64,000 nt of DNA. Source: Flaccisagitta enflata (Eukaryota > Chaetognatha > Sagittoidea > Aphragmophora). How positions within the stretch are numbered: the stretch's first letter is position 1; the number at the start of each line of letters is the position of its first letter. This document shows, piece by piece, positions 39,368-49,985 of the stretch. The notes below the pieces were generated by a model, which did no database searches, had not been told where the DNA came from, and worked only from the letters and a program-made list of their open reading frames with translations. The position numbers and the translations under genes are program-made. Location: assembly GCA_965153355.1 (NCBI GenBank), contig OZ231127.1, forward strand, positions 56,296,001 to 56,360,000, in the 5' to 3' direction.

Positions 39368-39370
39368 TAT
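39316..39370. repeat. (TTTC)n microsatellite
   Basis: TTTC units immediately right of the TACCG MITE 38960-39295. Confidence 0.98.
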
Positions 39371-39754
39371 TTATTTTTTCTTTTTTTCCACCTTCCTCTT
39401 CTGAGATCTTCCGACAAACTTTCTCCCCTTCTGAGAAGCGGCGCTTCCCGCTTCTTCAAAATATGAACCCCTGTAATTTCTGCTCCCTCGCTTGCTCACC
39501 CGCTCAGGCGCTCACTCACTCACTTTTCCGCTTGCTTGCTCACTCACTAACCATCTCAACCACTCAATCACTAACTCGTTAACATAAATCGGCCTGATTT
39601 TGATCATAAGTAGAATAAGAACCAGAAAAAGTGGATACATACTTAACTATTTCATATTACAGAATAACTTCACAACGTCTCTCTCTTGCTTTTTTCATAG
39701 ATACTTTCAGTAGTTTGAACTGACCTAATCAGAATATCCTTGTACCATTGGAAA

Positions 39755-39909
39755 AACAAGGCCGGATACACAGCAATCCAGTCGCGGACGGTTGGGCAGG
39801 AGCACTACCCCAAAAACCGCTCGGAATTCAGAAATAAGACCGACGGACGGACCGACGGACGGACCAACTAACACGGCAAGGTGTAGGGTCGCGTGTCCGC
39901 GACTAAAAA
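39755..39909 (+). mobile_element. ACAAGG/hairpin element, short variant with TCCGCGAC arm
   Basis: AACAAGGCCGGATACACAGC, CAGTCGCGGACGGTTGGGCAGGAGCA, a GACGGACC tract, and TAGGGTCGCGTGTCCGCGACTAAAAAG. The left AGTCGCGGAC is the exact reverse complement of the terminal GTCCGCGACT. Confidence 0.85.
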
Positions 39910-40368
39910 GTCGTATTATTAAACTGGACTACGAATCAATTGCAACTCCCGGAGGCAACAGGAAGGGAAAAAATTTCCCATACTCGTTTTTGGCCTCCAA
40001 AATCGTCCACCTGGTCGAGCACCCGCCGCCTATGACTTACTTTCGCTTTCGACACCAGAGTTCAACTCCGATCGTCACCAAAATTTTATTGAAGGTACAT
40101 CTGATAGTCCTCTACAACATCCAACTTCGATAGCAGCTTAACTTAACTCTTTCGCCAAGTGGCTCGTCCACGCCTCCGAATCACTCTAACCCGCGACCGT
40201 CGATTACTACTACTTTGACATCGAATTGACGGCGTCTCGCGCATCCAACGACCGCCATCTCCGGGAATCGACATCAGCGAAGTCTAATTTACCTTCCCAA
40301 CGATCGACAGCACTCAGCTCCTCCGCCAAGCAGCCCGTCGAGGTCGTTAAACAGCATCTCTACGCGAC
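39910..40368. other. GC- and CpG-richer island without repeats
   Basis: Composition shifts clearly from neighbours (CGACCGCC, GGAATCGACATCAGCG and similar). Open frames in more than one phase are short and show no domain I know. It lies between a hairpin element and the 40369 foldback. Could be a decayed coding or promoter segment. Confidence 0.45.
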
Positions 40369-40722
40369 AGAAGCTAAAATTCTTTTATTTACTTAATTAA
40401 ATCTGGTTCTTTGCCTGATGTAAGAAATACATCTTATCTCGATTTTACCTACTTGTGTTTATTTAGACAAGGCCTAAGGCCTTCGTGTAATGCCCCATAG
40501 GGCAGGAGTACCCCAAGGGTACCTGACTATGATATAAGGCTAAAGCCTTAATAGCTTGTTACTGTGGCATTTGCCTTTTGAATGTGCCCCTATGGGGCAT
40601 TACATGCAAGGCCTTAGGCCTTGTCCAAATATACACAAGTAGGTAAAATCGAGATAAGATGTATTTCTTACATCAGGCAAAGAACCAGATTTAATTAAGC
40701 AAATAAAAGAATTTTAGCTTCT
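40369..40722. mobile_element. Foldback with highly similar arms of about 130 bp
   Basis: Left arm 40369-40502 and right arm 40589-40722 are near-identical inverted copies. The shared run includes AGAAGCTAAAATTCTTTTATTT, CTTAATTAAATCTGGTTCTTTGC, CGATTTTACCTACTTGTGT, CAAGGCCTAAGGCCTT and TGTAATGCCCCATAGGG. I count only a handful of differences. The loop is about 86 bp. No target duplication is visible. High arm identity suggests a recent origin or ongoing arm conversion. Confidence 0.9.
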
Positions 40723-40944
40723 TGTGTTTATTTACAGGCTTTCCATGAAGCAAATCACCGATACTTGTAAAGTTGTATTTGAAATCCTGGTTTCATGATA
40801 AAATTCATTCACACACCTCTCAAAAACATGCATAAGGTTGACTGGAAAATTTCAGGTTCGAGTTGCCACTTGCCTGCCAGTCTCGAAAAGTGGCCTACGC
40901 GTCTTTGACAGATTATATATCCTGGGAAATTTCTTCATGCGCTC

Positions 40945-41016
40945 CTCCACGCCGCGTCGGTCGGTCGGTCGGTTTCTCGGTCGGTTTCTTGGTTGGTTTG
41001 TCGGTTGGTCGATTGT
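40945..41016. repeat. CGGT-rich tract, probable hairpin-family fragment
   Basis: GTCGGTCGGTCGGTCGGTTTCTCGGTCGGTTTCTTGG and following bases match the internal tract of the family. Neither terminus is visible. Confidence 0.4.
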
Positions 41017-41109
41017 TTCCCATTTCTCAGACATTCTTTTGTCGTAGGCCATTTGGCTGGACAAATGGAGGATGAACAAGAAAAAAAAAGATGAACGTTC
41101 TCTCTGTTA

Positions 41110-41315
<206 letters not shown>

Positions 41316-41626
41316 CCATTTCTAGTTACAAAGCATTCATCACATTCACAGCGGCAGACCAACGAAAAGAGCGGCTGCCGAGTACACCTGGTATGACTTT
41401 ACCATAATCGTCATTCATTATACTAGTCATTATATTTTTTTCCCCCATATCTGTATCTATCGTGGGTGCGAGTCATCATCCCGCAGACGATTAGTTGCAA
41501 GGCCTTGGCGGGCTTTGCTGATGGTCAAAACACTGCATTGGTCATCATAACCATGGTTGTCCGATCCGGCTTGTGTGGACTCCCGGGAAAACAGACGCAC
41601 TTTTGGATGCCATTCCCCCTTGTCAA

Positions 41627-41924
41627 AAACAAGAAGAAGAAAACAAAACAAGAAGAAGAAGAAAAAGAAGAAGGAGAAGAAGAAGAAGAAAAAGAAAAAG
41701 AAGAAATAGAAAAAAAAAAAAAAAGAAAAAGAAAAAGAGAAAGAAAAAGAGGAAGAGGACAAAAGAAGTAGAAGAGGAAGAAAAAGAAGAAGACAAAAGA
41801 AGAGGAAGAGGGAGAAGACAGAAAGAGAAGAAGAAGAAGAAGAAGAAGAAGAAGAAGAAGAAGAAGAAGAAGAAGAAGAAGAAGAAGAAGAAGAAGAAGA
41901 AGAAGAAGAAAAAAGAAAAAGCAA
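41627..41924. repeat. GAA/GAAAAA-rich purine tract
   Basis: Irregular AAGAAG, AAAAAG and GAGGAA units, then pure GAA at about 41829-41909. Purine-only for most of 300 bp. Confidence 0.98.
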
Positions 41925-41996
41925 TACAAGCTTTCATTCCCTTTTCATTTCCTCACCCTCAAGTTTGTTCATCTAACTTTGTTTTGCTCTCCCCTC

Positions 41997-42000
<4 letters not shown>

Positions 42001-42058
<58 letters not shown>
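42001..42058. repeat. (CT)n microsatellite
   Basis: Pure CT, 58 bp. Confidence 0.99.
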
Positions 42059-42062
<4 letters not shown>

Positions 42063-42336
42063 CCTTCAGTCTACACCTAATCTTTCCGCCTCACGCGTTT
42101 CTCTGTTTCTCTAGGCTATCTTTCCTGGTTATCTCCTCTCTCTCTCTTCACTTTTCCTCTCAATGCATTTTTGGAGGCACAGAAAAATCTGGCGCCGACC
42201 TGCTTTTAACATTTTTTTTTTGGGGGGGGGGATGGGGGCGGACTTAGGCATTGAAAACCGTTTCGTTGACATTTTCCTTTTTCAGGTGACCACAAATTTT
42301 GTTTTCATAAAAGACAGTTGCCATACACGTTTATCA

Positions 42337-42615
42337 AACAAGCCAAATACAGGGCAAAAGTCGCGGTCGGTTGATCAGGGGCATTACATCGGTGCTACAG
42401 AGCTACAGATCTACAATACAACAGTATTTCATACATACATACTTTGCAATGACCTAAAACGCTATAAAAACACCATAATTTAACAATATTATGGAACAAC
42501 AGAGGGACGGATGGACGGATGAACCGACTGCCAGACTGACCGACCAATGGACTGACCAACCCATCGACCGTCGGACCGACACAAGAACCTGTAGAGTCGC
42601 GTGTCCGCGACTAAA
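42337..42615 (+). mobile_element. ACAAGG/hairpin element, variant with TCCGCGAC arm
   Basis: AACAAGCCAAATACAGGGC, AAAGTCGCGGTCGGTTGATCAGGGGCA, about 90 bp of unrelated sequence, a GACC/GGAC tract, and GTAGAGTCGCGTGTCCGCGACTAAAG. It uses the same terminal arm as 39755-39909. Confidence 0.7.
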
Positions 42616-43104
42616 GAAAACTGTAAAAAGAATAATTCATTAATCGCTTTGTACTTACCTCTGTTCTCATTTTTCACCCATCTCTCACATTCGAGTCCTT
42701 ATACTTTACCTGCCCATTTACCCACAACTTGTCTGGCAATATTTCATTCAATCCAAAAGCGTTTCTTCCATACTTTATATTCGATTGACATTTCATTCAA
42801 ATCCTCCTCCTTTCTTCCTGGCATTCTCCAGTCTCCAGTCTTTAGACATTCTATTCTTGGTTCGTTTCTTCGCGCTCGCGGTTCAACTATTTTTGTAACT
42901 TTTATTTTCAGCGCGGTTGTTTGGACCGCTTCAAACCATTAGTCCGACCCTAAAGACCACGAGGAAACCGAAACTAACGCCTGAGCGGAGGCCGAAAAGA
43001 ACTGGCAAGAAGAAGACGAGAGAGAAAAGGAGGTAGAGGAAGAAGAGGGGGGGGGAAGAGGGAGAAAAAAAGAAAGGTTGTAAGGAGAAGAGTGAATTTA
43101 GAAT
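42616..43104. other. Nothing assigned
   Basis: Pyrimidine-rich 42650-42850, then purine-rich. A 113-codon frame has no recognisable features. Confidence 0.4.
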
Positions 43105-43301
43105 TGCAGAAGAAGAAGAAGAAGAAGAAGAAGAAGAAGAAGAAGAAGAAGAAGAAGAAGAAGAAGAAGAAGAAGAAGAAGAAGAAGAAGAATAGGAAGT
43201 AACTGAAAAAGAATGAGAAAAAGAAAAAGAAAAAGAAGGTGAAAAAGAAAAAGAAAAAGAAGAAGAAGGAAGAGGAAAAGGGAAAGGAAAAGGAAAAGTT
43301 G
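43105..43301. repeat. (GAA)n and AAAAAG purine tract
   Basis: GAA 43110-43192, then AAAAGA and GGAAAA units up to the duplicated 80-bp segment. Confidence 0.98.
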
Positions 43302-43382
43302 AAGGAAATGGAAAAAGAAAAAGAGAGGGAAAAGGAAAAGACAGAAGAAGAAGAAGAAGAGGAGCAGCAACAACAATGATAA
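43302..43382 (+). repeat. Near-identical 80-bp segment, copy 1
   Basis: AAGGAAATGGAAAAAGAAAA..GAGGAGCAGCAACAACAATGATAA. Identical to 49620-49697 apart from one GAA unit. Confidence 0.88.
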
Positions 43383-43463
43383 CTAGTCATCCAAGGATTG
43401 CACATGGTCAGCGGTACCCGATGCCCTGCTTGGAGTGATCAAGTGAAGTAGTGGAGAGAGAGC

Positions 43464-43800
43464 AGGGCAGCGGCCCCAAAGGGCCAATGTCCTGTAGGAC
43501 ACAGCGGGGAATTTCGAGACGTCCTGAGGTATATCGGGTCTGAGAAGATGGATAGAGGTCATTGAAGACGGTTTTGACGCCTGGAGGGCAGAATTAGGTT
43601 TTAAAGAGTAGATTTGAGGTTTGAGGGGCAGGCTTGAGGCCCAAAGGACAAATTTGAGGCCTAAAGAGCTGATGTGAGTCCTGGAGGGTGGATTTGGGGT
43701 ATGGAGGGCTAATTTGAGGTTTGGAGGGCAGTTATGAGGTCTGGAGAGCTGATTTAAGGTCTCAAGGGCTAAATTGAGGTCTGAAAGGGCTTCTCAGCCT
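43464..43800 (+). mobile_element. GGGCAGCGGCCCC minisatellite element
   Basis: Preceded by GGTCAGCGGTACCCGATGCCCTGC, the same leader seen inverted near 20070-20095. GGGCAGCGGCCCCAAAGGGCC is followed by units near 22 bp (GATTTGAGGTTTGGAGGGC-like) to about 43795. No right terminus found. Confidence 0.6.
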
Positions 43801-44283
43801 ATGACACGGTGCAAGATCGCGTGAAATTTGGCATTCACCAAGGTCAAAAAATCTAATTGTCATGAAACAATTTTTTCTTAAATTTTTGTTAAATATATAT
43901 CTTTGTGATATTAAAACAAAAAAAAAAAAAAAAACAATGCAAAATCTGTTTTAGTTAGCTAAATATTAATTAAATATATATTTAAATATGATTTATTCAG
44001 TTTTTTAGCTTTTTTTTGTATTTTTCAAGATTTCTGTATCAGAAAATGTTTTAAAATGCTTTAAACATATTTTTGATGAATAAAAATTGTATAAAAAAAT
44101 ATTTTTTTATGTAATTCATTGCTGTCACATAAAGTTTTATCAAAAAAAGAACAGAAAACAAACATTTTTTGCTTATTTGTCACTTTGTCTTAAAACGGTT
44201 TCTTTTCTATGAGATATTGTCTTGCAATTTTTTATTCAGCAATCATCCATACATTCACTTAATCATGATTAATATCACAAAGC
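43801..44283. other. Very AT-rich stretch, nothing assigned
   Basis: Contains an A-run (43915-43934) and AAATATATATTTAAATA. No coding. Confidence 0.5.
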
Positions 44284-44360
44284 TGTTCATTCATTCATTT
44301 ATTCATTCATTCATTCAATCATTCATTCATTTGCTCATTTATTTATTCATCCAATCATTT
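44284..44360. repeat. (TTCA)n tract
   Basis: ATTCATTCATTTATTCATTC and similar units, imperfect. Confidence 0.9.
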
Positions 44361-44392
44361 ACAATTGTTATCATCACGTAGTAGCTGTCGTT

Positions 44393-44410
44393 ACTGTTGT
44401 TGTTGCTGTT

Positions 44411-44496
<86 letters not shown>

Positions 44497-44541
44497 CCTT
44501 GTCTCCGCCATCGTTGTTGTTGTTGTTGTTGTTGTTGTTAC
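44393..44541. repeat. (TTG)n array
   Basis: TTG with GTTGATGTTGATG near the start and a CCTTGTCTCCGCCATCG break before a final (TTG)n. Confidence 0.97.
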
Positions 44542-44594
44542 CATAGGTATTGTTAATCAGAACATTTCAATTCGACCCCGGTCATAAAGATTAC

Positions 44595-44983
44595 CAGGCC
44601 TGGTTTTAGTTTGTTTTTTTACTGAGCCAGTCGGGCTATCTCCTCATAATTTGACAGAGTCCGAGAGGAAAACCACGAGCCCGGTAACAATATTATGCTA
44701 AATTTTACAAATATATCAGCCTAGATTTGCTAAAGCAGCTACTGATTATATGATATATTGATAAAAAAATCACCACAAAGATGATTCAGTTTGTGAAAAA
44801 AAAAAAGAAAAAACGACTCAAAACTTGATGATTTTTTATATATTTCTGTCAATAAGCTTGAGCGCTTTAAATCCCTCCCATCAATGACAGAGAGCCTGCT
44901 GGGCTCAAAGATTGCAAAACATAAGAGCCCGAGAGCAAAAGAGAGAGCATCGGGCTCGCGGGCTCGCTCTAAAATCAGGCCTG
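44595..44983. mobile_element. hAT-superfamily non-autonomous element, copy 2
   Basis: Ends CAGGCCTGGTTTTAG and inverse CTCTAAAATCAGGCCTG with an exact 8-bp target duplication AAGATTAC (44587-44594, 44984-44991). Left subterminal GAGCCAGTCGGGCT.TCTCCTCA.AATTT and right CGGGCTCGCGGGCTCGCTCT match copy 1 at 6666-7414. It inserted beside TTG repeats. Confidence 0.93.
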
Positions 44984-45013
44984 AAGATTACACCACCTCT
45001 CATTGTTATATTA

Positions 45014-45078
45014 GATGTTGTTGTTGTTGTTTTTGGTGTTGCCGTTGTTGTTGTTTTTGTTGTTGTTGTTGTTGTCGT
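45014..45078. repeat. (TTG)n array, imperfect
   Basis: TTG units broken by TTTTTGGTG and GCCG, just right of the hAT copy 2 target duplication. Confidence 0.95.
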
Positions 45079-45229
45079 CACAACGTGTCGTTGTTAAAAC
45101 AAACCTCCAATCCTAACATTTCCGCCTCCTAAGCTGTATTACCCGCCACCAGACCCTAGTTTCTTTTTTAAACCGTTTGAATTCCAAATTCCAGTCCAGC
45201 CTGACCATTTAAAAGCGCAAAAAACACGA

Positions 45230-45288
45230 ATTCCCTCCCTTGCCCACCTGTCCGCGACTTGTATTGGCCGTGAAACGGGCCTTGTTTT
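45230..45288 (-). mobile_element. Left-end fragment of ACAAGG/hairpin element
   Basis: CTTGCCCACCTGTCCGCGACTTG and TTGGCCGTGAAACGGGCCTTGTTTT match the family's outer 60 bp only. Confidence 0.6.
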
Positions 45289-45298
45289 AATACTTAAT

Positions 45299-45580
<282 letters not shown>

Positions 45581-45661
45581 AACAGTCAGACTGAAAGACC
45601 ATCTTCCGCATTTTTCCTGACCCAATAGATTTCTAGGGCCTTGAAACTGATATCTCAAATG

Positions 45662-45779
45662 TAGGGATGTGGATGCGATTGACCGCTTCCAGTTTGGAGG
45701 ATGGGATAGCTTCTAGTATTTGTACTGTGAAGCGGAAGCGATGGATGCGGCATAAAAGTTGACTGCTTCCACATCCCTA
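45662..45779. mobile_element. 118-bp hAT-type MITE
   Basis: Inverted ends TAGGGATGTGGA / TCCACATCCCTA and an exact 8-bp target duplication CTCAAATG (45654-45661, 45780-45787). Internal GCGATTGACCGCTTCC and GGAAGCG.TGGATGCGG give further inverted pairing. Too short to code. Confidence 0.92.
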
Positions 45780-46101
45780 CTCAAATGTGTCAGCCCTGCT
45801 AGACCAATTCTTAATATAACATCAGATTATACAAGAACTGAGGTGAATTCTCTGTCCACAAGAATCTTGCGGCCATATGGCGATCTTGAGTGGCAAAAAT
45901 CAGGCCAAAACCCGGTAAAAATTTTTTTAAGCCAATCTCAATCAGTCAAGTCTGAACTAGGTAAAACTTACTCATCGAGAGCTTTGGACACTGACACAGG
46001 GGGGGTCATAACAGTCTAGAACCAGGCCAGCAATAGGCTAAAAATAGGCTCAAATGATCAAAAGCAACATGTTTATTATGAAAAATAATTGTAACTCAGA
46101 A

Positions 46102-46341
46102 TTTTTAGTTGCGTGCTACGCGACTCTACAACCTGCTTTGTCGGTCCAATGGTCGGTCCGTCAGTCCATTGGTATGATGGTTGGTCTGTTGGTCTGTTCA
46201 TCCGTCCGTCTGTCTGTCACACTTTACTTTTTTTTTTGCGGTTCTTGGCGTCACTGCTCCTGTCCAAATGATTTGGTAACCTCAATTACGGCCCCTACCC
46301 ACCTGCACGCAACTGGGGTAGCCATGTATCTGGCCTTGTTT
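46102..46341 (-). mobile_element. ACAAGG/hairpin element, type A, inside satellite block
   Basis: TTTTTAGTTGCGTGCTACGCGACTC, a CGGTCCGT tract, CACTGCTCCTGTCCAAATG, CCCTACCCACCTGCACGC and CCATGTATCTGGCCTTGTT. It sits where the satellite changes orientation. Confidence 0.88.
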
Positions 46342-46500
46342 TCAACAAATAGGCCAAAAAAAGTCGAGGACGAGCTAAAAATCGGCTTTATAATGAACTG
46401 GTTGGCGGAAATGCAGATTTTGGCCATTATAGCCCATTTATGGCCTGTTTTTGGCCTGTTATGATCCAGGCATCAGTGTTCAACGCTCTCAAAGACTATA

Positions 46501-46867
46501 CCATGGAATCCCACCTTAGTGGCACCTCTATTTAAGGGATATCCGCATTTAAGAGACAACACTGTCTGGTCCCGAAGTTTTTCAGGCTTTTCCAATGTTA
46601 AAAAACCTCTATATAAGGAACCTCTATTTAAAGGATATTCGGATTTAAGAGACAAGTTTTAAAAATATCCTTAAATCAGGAGAAATTTTAGGTAAATTTG
46701 ATGAATTTTGAAAAACAAAAACAAACAAAAAAGGATGTGGTTTCACTATGAATTTGATAACTAATGTAAAAATCATTAATAAAACAATGAATTCAATTTG
46801 AGGGATTTTGGATTTAAGAGACAAAAATAGTGAGTCCCTAGAAATCCCTTAAACCGAGGTCCCACTG
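46501..46867. mobile_element. Pogo-like MITE inside the satellite, TA target site
   Basis: Right end read inverted: CAGTGGGACCTCGGTTTAAGG. Left end, diverged: CCATGGAATCCCACCTTAGTGG. CCTCTATTTAAGGGATAT and GGATTTAAGAGACAA repeat inside. TA flanks at 46499-46500 and 46868-46869. It interrupts the satellite phrase CTCAATGAGTATATTTGACC at its TA. Confidence 0.65.
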
Positions 46868-47690
46868 TATTTGTCCTATTTCTGACTTAAGTGACTGAGG
46901 TTGGCTATAAAATGCTCAATATCTCAGATATTTTTGGATAAGTAATGAGTATATTAAACCTAGTTCTGACTGGATTGAGTGGGATTGGCAAAAAAATTCT
47001 AAATACTGGTAACAATGATTTATGAGATGAAAATGCCAATTTTGACCATTTTAGGCCATTTTTGGCCCATCTTTGGCCTGTAATGGCCAGCGTATTAGTT
47101 TTCAAACCTAGTTCTGACTGGATTGAGGGAGATTGGCAAAAAAATTCTAAATAACAATGATTTAAAAGATGAAAATGCAGATTTTGATTATTTTAGGCCA
47201 TTTTTGGCCTGTTTTTGGCCTGTTTTGGCCCCATATAAGTTTTCAAAGCTCTCAATGAGTATATTTGACCTATTTCTGACTAGACTGAGTGAGATTGGCA
47301 AAAAAATTCTAAATAACAATGATATATAAGATGAAAATGCCAATTTGACCATTTTAGGCTATTTTTGGCCTGTTTTTGACCTGTTATGGCCCCAGTATTA
47401 GTTTTCAAAGCTCTCAATAAGTATACTTGACCTAGTTCTGACTGGATTGACTGAGATTGGTGAAACAATTCTAAATAACAATGGTATATGCAATGAAAAT
47501 GCTGATTTTGACCATTTTAGGCCATTTTTGGGCCTGTTTTTAGCATATAATGGCCCCTGTAACAGTTTTCAAAGCTCGCAATGAGTATATTTGACCTAAT
47601 TCTGACTGGATTGAGTGAGATTAGCAAAGAAATTTTGAATAACAATGATCTTTCGAATGAAAATGCCAATTTTGGCCATTTTTGGCCATA

Positions 47691-48295
47691 ACAGGGTGAG
47701 CAAAAAATTTTGCACAAATCTGATGAAGCATTGAAAAATATTGTAATACAGGGCAAATATCATCTTGATATGAATCAAATACCTAATTTCAGTGATTTAG
47801 AATACTGATGAGCCAATATTGTTGGCTATAGGCAATAGATGAGGTCACGAAAATGAATTACTATAATGGTCACGTGTAGTCTATGTGCTATGATTTTGAC
47901 TGTTCCTTTGATCAAGTGGCATCAATTTTTCTTCATTTTGTCGAAGAATTCTAATCCCCTGACCCAATTATCAGTTGTTATGACTATCTGACATCAAGGT
48001 AACATGTTTTGTAAAACTACACCCAGCAGGGGACGTCATGCATGACAAAAACACTAGATTAAGTAGGGTTTCTATCTCTCCAAATTTGGCTGGAAAAATT
48101 CTTGCAAAATCTGATTGTACGGTTCAACTTTGATGCCTTCTAATGGGAACAGCAACTGGAAAAGTGAATGGCGGCCCATACTACTGTGCAATAGAACTAG
48201 TTGTGGGGTTATGATCCAAATTTCATCTTTCCAAAGCATCTAAAAGTGCTGTTGCTATGCTCACATGTTTGTGCAAAATTTTATGCTCATCCTGT
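47691..48295. mobile_element. Tc1/mariner-type MITE inside the satellite
   Basis: Ends ACAGGGTGAGCAAAAAATTTTGCACAAA and the inverted TTTGTGCAAAATTTTATGCTCATCCTGT, flanked by TA (47689-47690, 48296-48297). Removing it rejoins GGCCATA and TTTGGGCCTG as a normal satellite stretch. 605 bp, no coding. Confidence 0.9.
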
Positions 48296-48560
48296 TATTT
48301 GGGCCTGTTTTTGGCCTGTCATGGCCCCCGGATCAGTTTTCAAAGTTCTCAATGAGTACATTTGACCTAGTTCTGACTGGATCGAGTGAGATTGGCAAAA
48401 AATTTTTGAATAACAACGATCTATTAAATGAAAATGCTGATTTTGGCCATTTTGGGCCTTTTTTGGCTTTTTTTTGGCCAATCTAAGTCTCTGTATGGCC
48501 GCCAGACTCTCGCAAACTGTGTATTCACTCCAGTTCTTGTTAGATTTGACTGTAAAACGC

Positions 48561-49555
48561 AACCTAGTGACATAAGTGTATTCCAAAAAGCCAAAAAGTG
48601 CATTTTTACCCCAAAAATGGCAAAAAAATGGATTTTTGAAAGGGGTGCCCAAAAAATATTTCAAAATGAAGGTCAGATTCGTGTTCAGCACAAAAAACTA
48701 TGTCAGAATAGTGAGGTTCCAGAGGTTTTTGAAAATTTTGGACCTACACTTTTGTTTTTGCCGCTAAGATTTCTGACTACAATAGATAATGAGTCAGAAC
48801 CACTCTCATTGAAAATAACAAATTTGCATAGAAAATGAAAAATTGGGAAAACTAAAAACATGGGGACCTAGCAAAATTGAGTATCTAGGTCCCCATGTTT
48901 TCAAAAATGCAAAAACCTTGTCCGTTTTTTTTATTTGTTATTTTCAAATTGCAAAATGTTTTTTTTCCAAAATCTAAAATTATCTTACATCCAATCAAAA
49001 AAATATCAAAATCGCATCTTAAAATCGTCGCAGACTGACAAAATTTGAAACACAACTAGCCACTTATTATTTCTAACTAGCTCTCAAATTTCATGATGCT
49101 GTGTCAGCAGGAAGTATGCTTTAATTTCACTGGATTAACTTTTTTGCATTTTTTCTTTTTTCATTGTAATTTTGAAAATTAGAAAAAATGTTTTTTTTTT
49201 GTACCTAAATTTTGAGTCTGTAGATAGCCAATTTTTTTATTTAAACCTTGTGATGCCTTGAGTGGGTTTGGTTTATGAAAAGAGCAGGTTTGTTAGTTTT
49301 CTGAGGACAGCAACCATCAAAAATCAGGTCATTTCAATATTTGTTGTCAGATTTTGATTTTTTGGCACTTTTTCTTAAAGACTTAACAATATTTACTGGC
49401 CATGATGGTCACCTGACCTAAGAGGATTCACTTTATATAATACTTGGGTACATCTGGTAACTTGCAGGATAATTTTTTATAGCTTTTGGATGCAATAGAA
49501 TATGCTAAATTTGTGTGACTGGCAATTTTCACGCGATCTTGCTCCGTGTCCTATT
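48561..49555. other. AT-rich stretch with one strong hairpin
   Basis: Except for the hairpin 48855-48901 nothing is recognised. Short CCAAAAAATGGC-like phrases near 48590-48660 resemble the satellite's GGCC.TTTTTGG theme. Confidence 0.4.
48855..48901. repeat. Perfect hairpin, 17-bp stem and 13-nt loop
   Basis: AAAACATGGGGACCTAG and CTAGGTCCCCATGTTTT enclose CAAAATTGAGTAT. It is not followed by a T-run long enough to argue for a terminator, and this is eukaryotic context. Confidence 0.95.
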
Positions 49556-49619
49556 CTGATGGCTCAGAAGGCCAAAATCAGGCCTGAGAGGGCAAAATTG
49601 AGGCCCCCGATGGCCAAGG

Positions 49620-49697
49620 AAGGAAATGGAAAAAGAAAAAGAGAGGGAAAAGGAAAAGACAGAAGAAGAAGAAGAGGAGCAGCAACAACAATGATAA
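49620..49697 (+). repeat. Near-identical 80-bp segment, copy 2
   Basis: Same sequence as 43302-43382 with one GAA fewer, 6.3 kb away. Preceded here by GGCCTGAGAGGGCAAAATTGAGGCC minisatellite-like units. Confidence 0.88.
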
Positions 49698-49803
49698 AAA
49701 GTAGAAAAACAAGAACAAGCACGAAAGCAAGGACAAGATCAAGAAAAAGAAGAAAATGAACAAAATGAGCAAAAAGAAAAATCGAATGAAGAGAAGGAAA
49801 AGA

Positions 49804-49985
49804 AACAAGTGACGCGGGGTCACAATATTTTTTCGGAGGAGTGGGTAGGGACATGCAACCCTCATCCCTACCCTCCCCCACCTCATGCTCGTTTTCACAC
49901 TTTTTGTCTCGATCACCACGGATAGACCGACGTACAATGGAAGGACGTACAAAGCCTCTTATAGAGTTGCGTGTCCGCGACTAAA
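49804..49985 (+). mobile_element. ACAAGG/hairpin element, type C
   Basis: AACAAGTGACGCGGGGTCACAATATT, GTGGGTAGGGACATGCAACC, TTTTCACACTTTTTG, a GACCGACG tract, CCTCTTATAGAGTTGCGTGTCCGCGACTAAA. Opposite orientation to the 38077 copy. Confidence 0.75.

Larger units (their letters stand above)
45790..48560. repeat. Satellite block of about 160-bp units with inverted ends
   Basis: Unit (+ strand, right part): ACCTAGTTCTGACTGGATTG AGTGAGATTGGCAAAAAAATTC, AATAACAATGAT, GATGAAAATGC, TTTTGACCATTTTAGGCC, ATTTTTGGCCTG repeated, then CAAAGCTCTCAATGAGTATA. Successive starts are at about 46961, 47105, 47267, 47429, 47595 and 48366. The piece at 45880-46020 is the same unit on the minus strand. The outermost flanks (about 45800-45885 and 48485-48560) are inverted copies of each other (TATGGCCGC, CACC.CAGTTCTTGT). 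The block is interrupted by 46102-46341, 46501-46867 and 47691-48295. Confidence 0.85.

Noticed and set aside
48855-48901. Hairpin as a transcription terminator
   Set aside because: No gene upstream, no proper T-tract, and bacterial-type terminators are not expected here.
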